The notes under the pieces are model-generated. The model saw only the letters and a program-made list of their open reading frames with translations. It was not told where the DNA came from and did no database searches. DNA of 15,050 bases from Bacteroidales bacterium (GTDB taxonomy: Bacteria; Bacteroidota; Bacteroidia; Bacteroidales; VadinHA17), in assembly GCA_016936695.1 (NCBI GenBank), contig JAFGXK010000325.1, forward strand, positions 1 to 15,050. The letters run 5' to 3'. A program made the position numbers and the translations under genes. Positions 1 through 6,917 of the stretch are shown one piece after another (within the stretch, counting starts at the first letter, position 1; each line of letters begins with the position of its first letter).

Positions 1-1056
1 GGCGGTGCTGTTAAGGCTGGTGGATACAGTACTCATCCCTGCCGAAAAGATTGCCGCTATGAGTAATCCGGATAGTCCTGCAGGAAGCCCCGTAACAATA
101 AAATGGGGAAATACTCTGTCGCCTGCACCCGGAATACTCAGCTCTCCGGGCAGAAGACCGGGCTGTGCGGTGTAGAACGAAAACAGGGCGGTGCCGATAA
201 AAAAAAACAGTAGTGAAACCGGCACATAAAGCAGTGATCCGAACAGTGCCGAAGACCTGGCTTCTCTTTCTGATCCCGCGCTCATATACCTCTGTATATA
301 ATTCTGGTCAATTCCGTAATTCTGAAGGTTTATGAAAAGACCGTAAACAAGGACCACCCAGAAAGTAGAATCCCTGAGGCTGGGTCCAAAGCTCCCAAGG
401 CTGAATTTTTGGTGGTCGGCAGCAATTTCAAAAAGGCGGCCGGCTCCCCCCGGCATTTTTACCGTAAGGAAAATGGCACAGGTCAGGGCCCCCAGTATCA
501 GGATGATCCCCTGTATCGTGTCGGTCCAGATCACGGCTTTTATCCCCCCACGCATTGAATAGATGATTACGGCCATACCGGTAATCAGAATAACTCTCCT
601 GATCTCCCATCCGAAGAGGGCGTTGACAGGGAGTGCAAGCAGCAAGAGTATTGCTCCTGTTCTCATAAGCTGGGTCAGGATGTAACAGGACGAAGCATAT
701 ATTCTGGCCCAGGCTCCAAACCTTTGTTCGAGGTAATAGTATGCGGAAACACTTCCGATGCTCCGGTAAAGCGGTACGAAGAATTTAACGGCAGCGTAGG
801 CGGCGAAAGGAATTGTGAGACTGAACACAAACGAGTTCCAGTCCGACGCATAGGCTTTACCTGGCAGAGCCAGGAAGCTTATGCTGCTTACAAAGGTTGC
901 AAAGATAGACATCCCCACTGCGAAGGCTGGAATTCTGCCGCCACCCGTCGTGAACTGGTCAGAAGTCTTGTTCCTGAAAAAGAAGGAAGCCCCGAAGATT
1001 ACGTTCCCGATTATGAGCGAGAAGAAGATAACAGCGTCAAGTACGGTGAGTTTCAT
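1..1056 (-). CDS. Sodium:solute symporter (SSS family), C-terminus cut by window edge
   Basis: Reading the minus strand from an ATG at 1056-1054 gives 352 codons open to base 1 with no stop, so only the N-terminal part of a protein usually near 500-600 residues is present. The protein is rich in hydrophobic membrane segments. Family marks are a TM1 region followed by TSDQFTTGGGRIPAFAVGMS (residues 31-50), the IYSMRGGIKAVIWTDTIQG loop (165-183), the DQNYIQRYMSA segment (250-260) and the start of the Na+-site helix with SAGMSTVSTSLNS (338-350). It would import an organic solute with Na+ across the inner membrane. It differs clearly from the symporter at 2229 and stands outside the arabinose operon, so the cargo is unknown; sialic acid or another sugar is possible but unsupported. 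No good Shine-Dalgarno site precedes the ATG. The coding strand has a run of nine T (forward 198-206) encoding three Phe. Family call sure, substrate unknown. Confidence 0.9.
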   Translation of the reverse strand, partial: MKLTVLDAVIFFSLIIGNVIFGASFFFRNKTSDQFTTGGGRIPAFAVGMSIFATFVSSISFLALPGKAYASDWNSFVFSLTIPFAAYAAVKFFVPLYRSIGSVSAYYYLEQRFGAWARIYASSCYILTQLMRTGAILLLLALPVNALFGWEIRRVILITGMAVIIYSMRGGIKAVIWTDTIQGIILILGALTCAIFLTVKMPGGAGRLFEIAADHQKFSLGSFGPSLRDSTFWVVLVYGLFINLQNYGIDQNYIQRYMSAGSEREARSSALFGSLLYVPVSLLFFFIGTALFSFYTAQPGLLPGELSIPGAGDRVFPHFIVTGLPAGLSGLLIAAIFSAGMSTVSTSLNSTA

Positions 1057-1111
1057 TTAAAAGGTATAGAAAGTGTGGAGCCTGACGGGCCGTTAAATTT
1101 ACAATTTTTAT

Positions 1112-1119
1112 TAGATTTG
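1112..1119 (+). promoter_or_regulatory. Candidate Bacteroidota -7 element (TAGATTTG) for the acyltransferase gene
   Basis: TAGATTTG matches the Bacteroidota -7 consensus TAnnTTTG. It lies about 100 bases before the ATG at 1220, inside the AT-rich gap between two divergent genes (1057-1219). I see no matching TTTG -33 element at the usual 19-21 base spacing, so this is a weak call. I found no comparable -7 element for the minus-strand symporter in the same gap. Confidence 0.35.
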
Positions 1120-1219
1120 TGTAAAGCTATTCAGGGGATGAGCTTATATATACTTGAACAGCCTGAATAGCAGGCATGAGTATTTCAAACCACCCGGCAC
1201 ATTATTGATTTATAAAAAG

Positions 1220-2008
1220 ATGAAGAATTTCGGATATTTTGATTCATATTCCTACAACACACCCGCAGAAGGGAAGAAGTCTCTTTTTGGCAGTATTATC
1301 CATTGCAACCGGCTTTATTTTACTCTGAAATATGCAGGCGTTGTTTTAAGAACAAGAAAAGAAGCGATAAAAGGGAAATATGATACGAAAGCCTGGGCTG
1401 ATTCATCCTTCTATATTTTCCGGTTCATTGAGAAGGCGGGAGGTGTGTTCAGAATCGCGGGAATGGAAAATATCTGCCGTGATCCGGAACCTGTGGTTTT
1501 TATAGGCAACCATATGAGTACACTCGAGACGATGGTGCTGCCGGGGATAATCGCTCCTCACCGCGAGGTTACGTTCGTTGTTAAGGAGAGTCTGGTTAAA
1601 CATCCTCTATTCGGGCACGTCATGCGATCACGTGATCCAATAGTGGTTGGAAGGACTGACCCAAGGAAGGACTTTGAAACGGTAATGACAAAGGGGATGG
1701 AATTGCTTTCCCGGGGAATTTCGGTCATTATTTTCCCCCAGAGCACAAGAAGTGTTGAATTCAGACCGGAGGAGTTCAACTCCCTCGGAGTGAAACTGGC
1801 AAAGATAGCAGGAGTGAATGTGGTGCCGCTGGCACTGAAGACTGATTTCTGGGGACAGGGAAAGGTAATTAAGGAGCTGGGACCGCTTGACAGCAGCAAG
1901 CAAATTCATTTCAGATTCGGGGAACCATTCGCGGTTAAAGGTACAGGCAAGACGGAAAATCAGCAGCTTATTGATTTCATAGAGGCATCCCTTAAGGAAT
2001 GGAGCTGA
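1220..2008 (+). CDS. Lysophospholipid acyltransferase family protein (PlsC-like)
   Basis: This is a 262-residue member of the 1-acylglycerol-3-phosphate acyltransferase superfamily, membrane-associated enzymes that move an acyl chain from acyl-CoA or acyl-ACP to a lipid acceptor. The first catalytic block is GNHMSTLETM (residues 96-105), where His98 is followed after four residues by Glu103 and not the usual Asp (HX4E, not HX4D). The block III equivalent is FPQSTRS (172-178) in place of the common FPEGTRS, and the block IV-like VPLALKT (202-208) follows. The spacing of these blocks fits the family. I start at the ATG at 1220; a TTG at 1154 in the same frame would add 22 residues with no family likeness. 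The gene is divergent from the symporter on its left and separated from the arabinose operon by a 220-base gap, so it is probably a housekeeping neighbour. The acceptor lipid cannot be read from sequence. Confidence 0.87.
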   Translation: MKNFGYFDSYSYNTPAEGKKSLFGSIIHCNRLYFTLKYAGVVLRTRKEAIKGKYDTKAWADSSFYIFRFIEKAGGVFRIAGMENICRDPEPVVFIGNHMSTLETMVLPGIIAPHREVTFVVKESLVKHPLFGHVMRSRDPIVVGRTDPRKDFETVMTKGMELLSRGISVIIFPQSTRSVEFRPEEFNSLGVKLAKIAGVNVVPLALKTDFWGQGKVIKELGPLDSSKQIHFRFGEPFAVKGTGKTENQQLIDFIEASLKEWS

Positions 2009-2056
2009 TCTCTGGTTTTTTGCCGCTTTTCAATCAATAGATTTACAGCTATTTAA

Positions 2057-2076
2057 GTCAGTCTCCTGACGTTTTT
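2057..2076 (+). terminator. Weak hairpin plus T-run after the acyltransferase gene
   Basis: GTCAG, a TCTC loop and CTGAC form a perfect 5-bp stem at 2057-2070, followed at once by GTTTTT. It sits about 50 bases after the acyltransferase stop and ahead of the arabinose promoter region, as expected for a rho-independent terminator. The stem is short, so the call is tentative. Confidence 0.4.
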
Positions 2077-2105
2077 CATAATTATAACAGAATTGTAAAA
2101 TTTTT

Positions 2106-2124
2106 AAGTGTAAAAGGTACATTT
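2106..2124 (+). promoter_or_regulatory. Candidate AraR operator: imperfect palindrome
   Basis: AAGTGTA, then five bases, then TACATTT make a 19-base imperfect inverted repeat in which six of seven arm positions pair. It lies 14 bases before the -7 element at 2139 and so would overlap the -33 region, a position where a bound repressor would block RNA polymerase. An AraR gene lies in the operon downstream, which makes AraR the natural candidate ligand. I do not recall the published AraR motif well enough to claim a match, so the assignment is inference from symmetry and position. Confidence 0.35.
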
Positions 2125-2138
2125 ATTAATATAATTCA

Positions 2139-2146
2139 TAAATTTG
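2139..2146 (+). promoter_or_regulatory. Candidate -7 element (TAAATTTG) of the arabinose operon promoter
   Basis: TAAATTTG fits the Bacteroidota -7 consensus TAnnTTTG and stands in the 220-base gap before the first gene of the operon, giving a leader of roughly 75-80 bases. The -33 TTTG element is not evident at the expected spacing, which would suit a promoter that needs help or is controlled by a regulator. The rest of the gap (2009-2228) is AT-rich and shows no ORF or RNA gene that I recognise. Confidence 0.45.
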
Positions 2147-2228
2147 ATGTGAAGCTATTATTTCTTTTGCTTAACCTGATCACTTGAAATTCTGTTTTAC
2201 TTAATATTATTCATTTAATACTCTAGTT

Positions 2229-3881
2229 ATGGCAACATTAGACTGGATCGTTCTTGGCCTTTTCTGCCTGGGCCTGGTTGGTATAATCGTTTGGGTAATA
2301 AAGAAAAAAACTGAAACATCCACCGATTATTTTCTGGCCGGGCGTGATGCCACCTGGCTGGCTATCGGATCTTCAATTTTTGCATCCAATATCGGATCTG
2401 AGCATCTCGTTGGTCTGGCCGGGGCGGGTGCCTCAAGCGGGATGGCAATGGCTCACTGGGAAATGCACGGGTGGATCATACTGATCCTTGCCTGGTTCTT
2501 TGTTCCTTTTTATGCAAGAAGCGGGGTTTTCACAATGCCCGAATTCCTTGAAAAAAGGTATAACAAGGGTGCAAGAAGCGTTCTTTCAATCATCTCGCTT
2601 GTCAGCTATGTCTTTACAAAGGTTGCTGTAACAGTCTATGCAGGTGGTATAGTTTTCAAGCAGGTATTTGGCATCGAATCGATGTTCGGGATAGACTTCT
2701 TTTGGATCAGCGCCATTGGACTGGTTGTCCTGACTGGTATCTATACAACCCTGGGAGGCATGCGGGCTGTTCTGGCGACTTCGATTCTACAGACTCCGAT
2801 ACTTCTGGTAGGATCAATAGTGATACTCATTATCGGGCTGATCAAGGTCGGGGGATGGTCGGAAGTTATGGAAGTATGCCGGGCAGTTCCTGTGAATGAA
2901 TATGGTGATTCCATGACAGAACTTATGAGATCTGCCAAGGACAAGGACTTTCCATGGACTGGGGTGATACTGGGTTCAGCCATAATAGGTTTCTGGTACT
3001 GGTGTACCGATCAGTTCATCGTGCAAAGGGTGCTCTCGGGGCGAAGCCTGACTCATTCAAGAAGGGGAGCCATCCTGGGCGCCGGTTTCAAACTTCTTCC
3101 GGTTTTTATCTTCCTTATTCCAGGTATGATTGCTTATGCCTTGAATGTAAAAGGAATGATTAACCTGCCCGATTCTGATTCTGCCTTTGCTGTTTTGGTT
3201 AAGGAATTGCTTCCTCTGGGATTCAAGGGACTGGTTGTAGGAGGTATACTGGCTGCTCTTATGAGTTCTCTTGCTTCCCTTTTCAACTCTTCGGCAACTC
3301 TCTTCACAGTTGATTTCTATGAGAAATTCCGGCCTCAGGCCACCGAAAGGGAGCTGGTAAGGGTAGGAAGAATTGCAACAGTCGTTGTCGTTATTCTTGG
3401 AGTACTCTGGATACCTGTAATGAAAGGTTTGGGTAAATTCCTGTATGCCTACCTTCAGGATGTCCAATCGATGCTGGCTCCCGGAATTGCTGCAGTGTTC
3501 CTGCTAGGAATCCTGTCGAAGAGGACCACTCCCAAGGCTGGTCTATGGGGCCTTCTTATAGGCTTTGTGCTTGGCATGACCAGGCTGGGATTCAATATTC
3601 TGGGCAAGGGAATGCAGGGTGACGGTTTCCTTTATTCGGTATTTGTAGGAATGAATAATTATAATTATGAGGTGATTCTGTTCTTTGTGGTAATAGTACT
3701 TATGATTATAATAAGCTACTTCACTCCGAGGGCTGATCCTGCTACTATCAAGGGCCTTTATGTCGGTTCGGTGAGTGCCGAGCAAAAGGCTGTTATAAAA
3801 GCCAGCTACAACAACTGGGATCTTTTCTTCTCAGGTCTTATCATAGTTGTCATCATTGCATTCTATGTGTATTTCTGGTAA
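2229..3881 (+). CDS. SGLT-type sodium/sugar symporter, probable L-arabinose importer
   Basis: This 550-residue inner-membrane protein has the full length and pattern of hydrophobic helices of SSS-family sodium/sugar cotransporters. Marks seen are the TM1 segment GSSIFASNIGSEHLVGLAG (47-65), the FTMPEFLEKRYN loop (101-112), YTTLGGMRAVLATSILQ (172-188), WYWCTDQFIVQRVLSGR (256-272), and the Na+-site helix MSSLASLFNSSATLFTVD (345-362), where Ser354-Ser355 fall in the region of the Na+-binding serines of the Vibrio transporter vSGLT. It ends in a final hydrophobic helix (about 533-550). The gene opens the operon, 33 bases ahead of araA. Bacteroides arabinose operons also pair an SSS symporter with araA and AraR, so L-arabinose is the best guess for the cargo. 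The family does not prove this; another pentose or glucose-like sugar would give the same sequence marks. No strong Shine-Dalgarno site precedes the ATG. Confidence 0.92.
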   Translation: MATLDWIVLGLFCLGLVGIIVWVIKKKTETSTDYFLAGRDATWLAIGSSIFASNIGSEHLVGLAGAGASSGMAMAHWEMHGWIILILAWFFVPFYARSGVFTMPEFLEKRYNKGARSVLSIISLVSYVFTKVAVTVYAGGIVFKQVFGIESMFGIDFFWISAIGLVVLTGIYTTLGGMRAVLATSILQTPILLVGSIVILIIGLIKVGGWSEVMEVCRAVPVNEYGDSMTELMRSAKDKDFPWTGVILGSAIIGFWYWCTDQFIVQRVLSGRSLTHSRRGAILGAGFKLLPVFIFLIPGMIAYALNVKGMINLPDSDSAFAVLVKELLPLGFKGLVVGGILAALMSSLASLFNSSATLFTVDFYEKFRPQATERELVRVGRIATVVVVILGVLWIPVMKGLGKFLYAYLQDVQSMLAPGIAAVFLLGILSKRTTPKAGLWGLLIGFVLGMTRLGFNILGKGMQGDGFLYSVFVGMNNYNYEVILFFVVIVLMIIISYFTPRADPATIKGLYVGSVSAEQKAVIKASYNNWDLFFSGLIIVVIIAFYVYFW

Positions 3882-3914
3882 GCTGCTGAATGGTGATTAA
3901 CCAAAATATGAGAT

Positions 3915-5411
3915 ATGATATACGATTTTAACAGTAAAGAGATCTGGTTCGTAACAGGTAGTCAGCACCTTTACGGACCAGATACCCTGCTTCAGGTAGC
4001 TTCTGATTCCAGGACCATTACCGAAGCTCTCGACAATTCGCCAAGGATTCCGGTAAGGATAATTTTCAAGCCGGTCCTTACCACCCCGGAATCCATTTTT
4101 GAGCTCTGTTCTGACGCTAATAACGACAGTAAATGCATCGGACTGATCACATGGATGCACACCTTTTCACCTGCAAAGATGTGGATCAGAGGGCTTTCGG
4201 TGCTTAACAAGCCTTTTTTGCATTTCCACACCCAGTTGAACAGGGATATTCCCTGGGATACGATCGACATGGATTTCATGAATCTTAACCAGTCGGCTCA
4301 CGGCGACCGTGAATTCGGTTTTATAGGTTCGAGGATGCGCCTTAACCGTAAGGTTGTTGTTGGTCACTGGGAAGACAGCGAAGCTATTGAGAGGATAGCT
4401 GTCTGGACAAGGGCCGCAGCTGCCTTCGATGATGCCAGGAATATGAAGGTTGCGCGTTTTGGCGATAATATGCGCGATGTGGCGGTAACTGAGGGCAACA
4501 AGGTGAGCGCCCAGATAGTTATGGGCTATTCGGTTTACGGATACGGGATCGGCGACCTGGTTGCAGCCGTTAATTCAGTAAACGACAGTCAGGTAAACAG
4601 CATGATCGAAGAGTACAAGGCTTCCTACAATTTAACAAAGGCAGTTGAGGAATCGGAGACTCTCCGGGATGCCGCGCGGATTGAGGCAGGGATGACCAGG
4701 TTTCTTGAGGATGGTAAATTCAGAGCTTTCACAACTACTTTTGAGGACCTTCACGGACTGAAGCAATTGCCGGGACTTGCCGTACAGCGGCTGATGGAAA
4801 AGGGATACGGTTTCGGAGCTGAAGGCGACTGGAAGACAGCCGCCCTTGTAAGATCAATGAAAGTCATGGCATCAGGTCTTCCGGGCGGAACTTCTTTCAT
4901 GGAAGATTACACCTACCATCTCGATCCGGCAGGAATGAGGATTCTTGGTGCGCATATGCTCGAGGTCTGTCCTTCGATTGCCAGCGACAAGCCTTATCTC
5001 GAAGTACATCCGCTCTCGATTGGAGGTAAGGCCGATCCGGCACGACTGGTCTTCAAATCGGCAACCGGAAAGGCCGTTTGCGCATCGCTTGTCGATCTGG
5101 GAAACCGGTTCAGGATGATAGTGAGCAAGGTGGAAGTGGTTGATTGTCCTGACATGCCCAATCTTCCCGTTGCCAGTGTACTCTGGAGACCGGAACCCGA
5201 TCTTAAAACCGGGGCAGGTGCATGGATACTGGCCGGAGGGGCTCATCACACAGGATTCAGCACGGCAATAGATGCTGAATATATCGAAGATCTGACAGGA
5301 ATGATGGGAACAGAATTTCTCCTTATTGATGAAAAAACCGATCTGGCCGAATTCAGGAAAGAGATCAGGCTGAATGAGGTTTATTACCATATTGCAGGAG
5401 GAATATTCTGA
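3915..5411 (+). CDS. araA: L-arabinose isomerase
   Basis: AraA converts L-arabinose to L-ribulose in the cytoplasm using a divalent metal, usually Mn2+, and is the first step of catabolism. The 498-residue length matches the family norm near 500. The N-terminus carries WFVTGSQHLYG (11-21). The catalytic region has LKQLPGLAVQRLMEKGYGFG (282-301) followed by AEGDW, TSFMEDYTYH (326-335) and GAHMLEVCPS (345-354). By comparison with E. coli AraA (Glu306, Glu333, His350, His450), the metal and catalytic residues are Glu303, Glu330, His347 and one of His444/His445 in GGAHHTGFS. All are intact. The ATG at 3915 starts the conserved N-terminus directly. The gene sits 33 bases after the symporter and 48 before the regulator, and should be co-transcribed with both. 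Confidence 0.98.
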   Translation: MIYDFNSKEIWFVTGSQHLYGPDTLLQVASDSRTITEALDNSPRIPVRIIFKPVLTTPESIFELCSDANNDSKCIGLITWMHTFSPAKMWIRGLSVLNKPFLHFHTQLNRDIPWDTIDMDFMNLNQSAHGDREFGFIGSRMRLNRKVVVGHWEDSEAIERIAVWTRAAAAFDDARNMKVARFGDNMRDVAVTEGNKVSAQIVMGYSVYGYGIGDLVAAVNSVNDSQVNSMIEEYKASYNLTKAVEESETLRDAARIEAGMTRFLEDGKFRAFTTTFEDLHGLKQLPGLAVQRLMEKGYGFGAEGDWKTAALVRSMKVMASGLPGGTSFMEDYTYHLDPAGMRILGAHMLEVCPSIASDKPYLEVHPLSIGGKADPARLVFKSATGKAVCASLVDLGNRFRMIVSKVEVVDCPDMPNLPVASVLWRPEPDLKTGAGAWILAGGAHHTGFSTAIDAEYIEDLTGMMGTEFLLIDEKTDLAEFRKEIRLNEVYYHIAGGIF

Positions 5412-5459
5412 ATCAAGTCGGAGAATTTAAAAATAAGTACCTCAATCTGAATCAGGAGC

Positions 5460-6161
5460 ATGAAGCTTTATTCAGAATACCGGAGGCATCTCAATGCAGT
5501 TGACTGCATTATTTTCGGTTATGATATACTCGAAAAGGAGATCAAGCTGCTTCTGATAAAGAGGAGTTTTGAGCCTGCCAGGGGCCTTTGGTCACTTGCC
5601 GGAGGATTTGTAAAAGAGATTGAAAGCCTCGACGAAGCGGCAAGCAGAATACTCTTTCAGCTGACAGGTCTGAGGGATGTCTACCTTGAACAGTCATATA
5701 CCTTTGGAGATATAGACAGGGACCCCGGAGCAAGGGTGATTTCAACATCCTACAGAGCCCTTATTAAAATAACTGATATCGACAGGAAACTAAGTGAAGT
5801 AAGCGGCGCACATTGGCAGTCGCTTGAACGGCTTCCTCACCTTATATTCGATCACGGGCCAATGGTGGAAAGAGCCCTTGCTGAATTGCAGATTCAGATA
5901 AAGGTTAAGCCTGTCGGATTTGAATTGCTTCCGGAGAAGTTCACACTGGTTCAGCTCCAGGATCTTTATGAGGCTATCTACCAGAAGGATATCGACAAAA
6001 GGAATTTCAGGAAGAAGATCCTCTCCATGAACATCCTTGAAAAACTTGATGAGAAAGAGAAGGAGACTTCCAAGAAAGGGGCATTTTACTACCGGTTCAA
6101 CAGGGAAAGTTACGAGACTTATATAAAACAGGGTTTCGATTTCAGTCTGGATGTCAACTAA
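5460..6161 (+). CDS. araR: NUDIX-domain transcriptional regulator of arabinose use (AraR-like)
   Basis: The protein has 233 residues in two parts. Residues about 10-145 form a NUDIX fold with the segment VDCIIFGYD (14-22) and a degraded NUDIX box: GX5E is kept as GFVKEIE (49-55), but the catalytic REUXEE section reads RILFQL (63-68), so the metal-binding Glu residues are lost and pyrophosphohydrolase activity is unlikely. Residues about 151-225 form a winged helix-turn-helix with the typical FTLVQLQDLYEAI (161-173) and DKRNFRKKIL (179-188). This layout is that of NrtR and of Bacteroides AraR, where the NUDIX part binds L-arabinose and the C-terminus binds DNA. Its place between araA and araD supports AraR over NrtR or another sugar regulator. 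It would act on the promoter region at 2106-2146 and so control its own operon. The AGGAG at 5454-5458 lies only one base from the ATG, too close for a normal ribosome site. Confidence 0.93.
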   Translation: MKLYSEYRRHLNAVDCIIFGYDILEKEIKLLLIKRSFEPARGLWSLAGGFVKEIESLDEAASRILFQLTGLRDVYLEQSYTFGDIDRDPGARVISTSYRALIKITDIDRKLSEVSGAHWQSLERLPHLIFDHGPMVERALAELQIQIKVKPVGFELLPEKFTLVQLQDLYEAIYQKDIDKRNFRKKILSMNILEKLDEKEKETSKKGAFYYRFNRESYETYIKQGFDFSLDVN

Positions 6162-6205
6162 TAAGACAGCTGCCAGAGGTTTGGGATATTCTAAATGCTT
6201 AGGTT

Positions 6206-6907
6206 ATGCTCGATAAATTGAAGAATGAAGTTTACCAGGCGAATATCGGCCTGGTGAAGCACGGACTGGTGATACATACCTGGGGCAATGCCAGCGGCCG
6301 GGACCCCGGAAGCGGAATGATAGTGATCAAGCCTTCGGGTGTCGGCTATTCATCGATGAAGGCAGGCGACATGGTTGTGCTCGATCCTGACGGCCGGGTT
6401 GTTGAAGGTGACTATAGTCCTTCAACCGATGCCCCGACGCATCTTTATCTGTACAGGAAATATCCCTCGTTGGGAGGCGTGGTTCATACCCATTCAACCT
6501 TTGCCACGGCATGGGCACAGGCAGGAAAGGATATTCCTCCGTTCGGAACCACCCATGCCGACCATTATTACGGGGAGGTTCCCTGTTCCCGCAAGCTCAG
6601 CAGCGATGAGGTTGAAAATGACTACGAACTTAATACGGGAAAGGTTATTGCGGAAAGACTCGGCTTACTTGATCCGCTTGTCATCCCTTCGGTGCTGGTT
6701 AACGGACATGGGCCGTTTTGCTGGGGAATTGATGCCGCCGAGGCGGTTTACAACGCTGCAGCCCTTGAGGAAATAGCCAGAATGGCTCTCTACACTGTAG
6801 TTCTGGGAGGAAAGGAATCAATTGACAAATTTCTGCTCGACAGGCATTACCTGCGAAAGCACGGGAAGAATGCATATTACGGGCAGGTTAAAAAGAACAA
6901 GAAATAA
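6206..6907 (+). CDS. araD: L-ribulose-5-phosphate 4-epimerase
   Basis: AraD inverts C4 of L-ribulose 5-phosphate to give D-xylulose 5-phosphate, which enters the pentose phosphate pathway. The 233 residues match the class II aldolase/epimerase family. Substrate phosphate motifs are GNASGRD (27-33) and KPSG (42-45). The zinc ligands correspond to His94 and His96 in VVHTHS and His168 in VNGHGPF. Asp75 in STDAPTHL and Asp119 in TTHADHYYG match the acidic residues of E. coli AraD, and the C-terminal YYGQ (224-227) is also typical. UlaF and SgbE paralogues share these motifs, but the araA and araB neighbours settle the role. The gene follows araR by 44 bases and is 10 bases ahead of araB, which suggests coupled translation. 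Confidence 0.97.
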   Translation: MLDKLKNEVYQANIGLVKHGLVIHTWGNASGRDPGSGMIVIKPSGVGYSSMKAGDMVVLDPDGRVVEGDYSPSTDAPTHLYLYRKYPSLGGVVHTHSTFATAWAQAGKDIPPFGTTHADHYYGEVPCSRKLSSDEVENDYELNTGKVIAERLGLLDPLVIPSVLVNGHGPFCWGIDAAEAVYNAAALEEIARMALYTVVLGGKESIDKFLLDRHYLRKHGKNAYYGQVKKNKK

Positions 6908-6917
6908 ATATCAGATT

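Noticed and set aside
724..1170. A 148-codon plus-strand ORF
   Set aside because: It is antisense to the clear SSS symporter gene, and its protein is charged, with no family likeness; it is a frame shadow.
1154..1219. A TTG start 22 codons upstream for the acyltransferase
   Set aside because: The extra residues are not family-like and an ATG at 1220 fits better, though I cannot fully exclude the longer form.
2009..2228. A riboswitch or small RNA in the long AT-rich leader
   Set aside because: Apart from one 5-bp hairpin and one imperfect palindrome I see no conserved aptamer-like structure.
3057..3467. A 136-codon minus-strand ORF
   Set aside because: It is antisense to the operon symporter and its protein is low in any family signal.
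4872..5390. A 172-codon minus-strand ORF
   Set aside because: It is antisense to the conserved C-terminal half of araA and has no recognisable domain.
6822..6917. An upstream in-frame start for araB overlapping araD
   Set aside because: The 32 extra residues are araD sequence read in another frame; the conserved kinase N-terminus starts at 6918.
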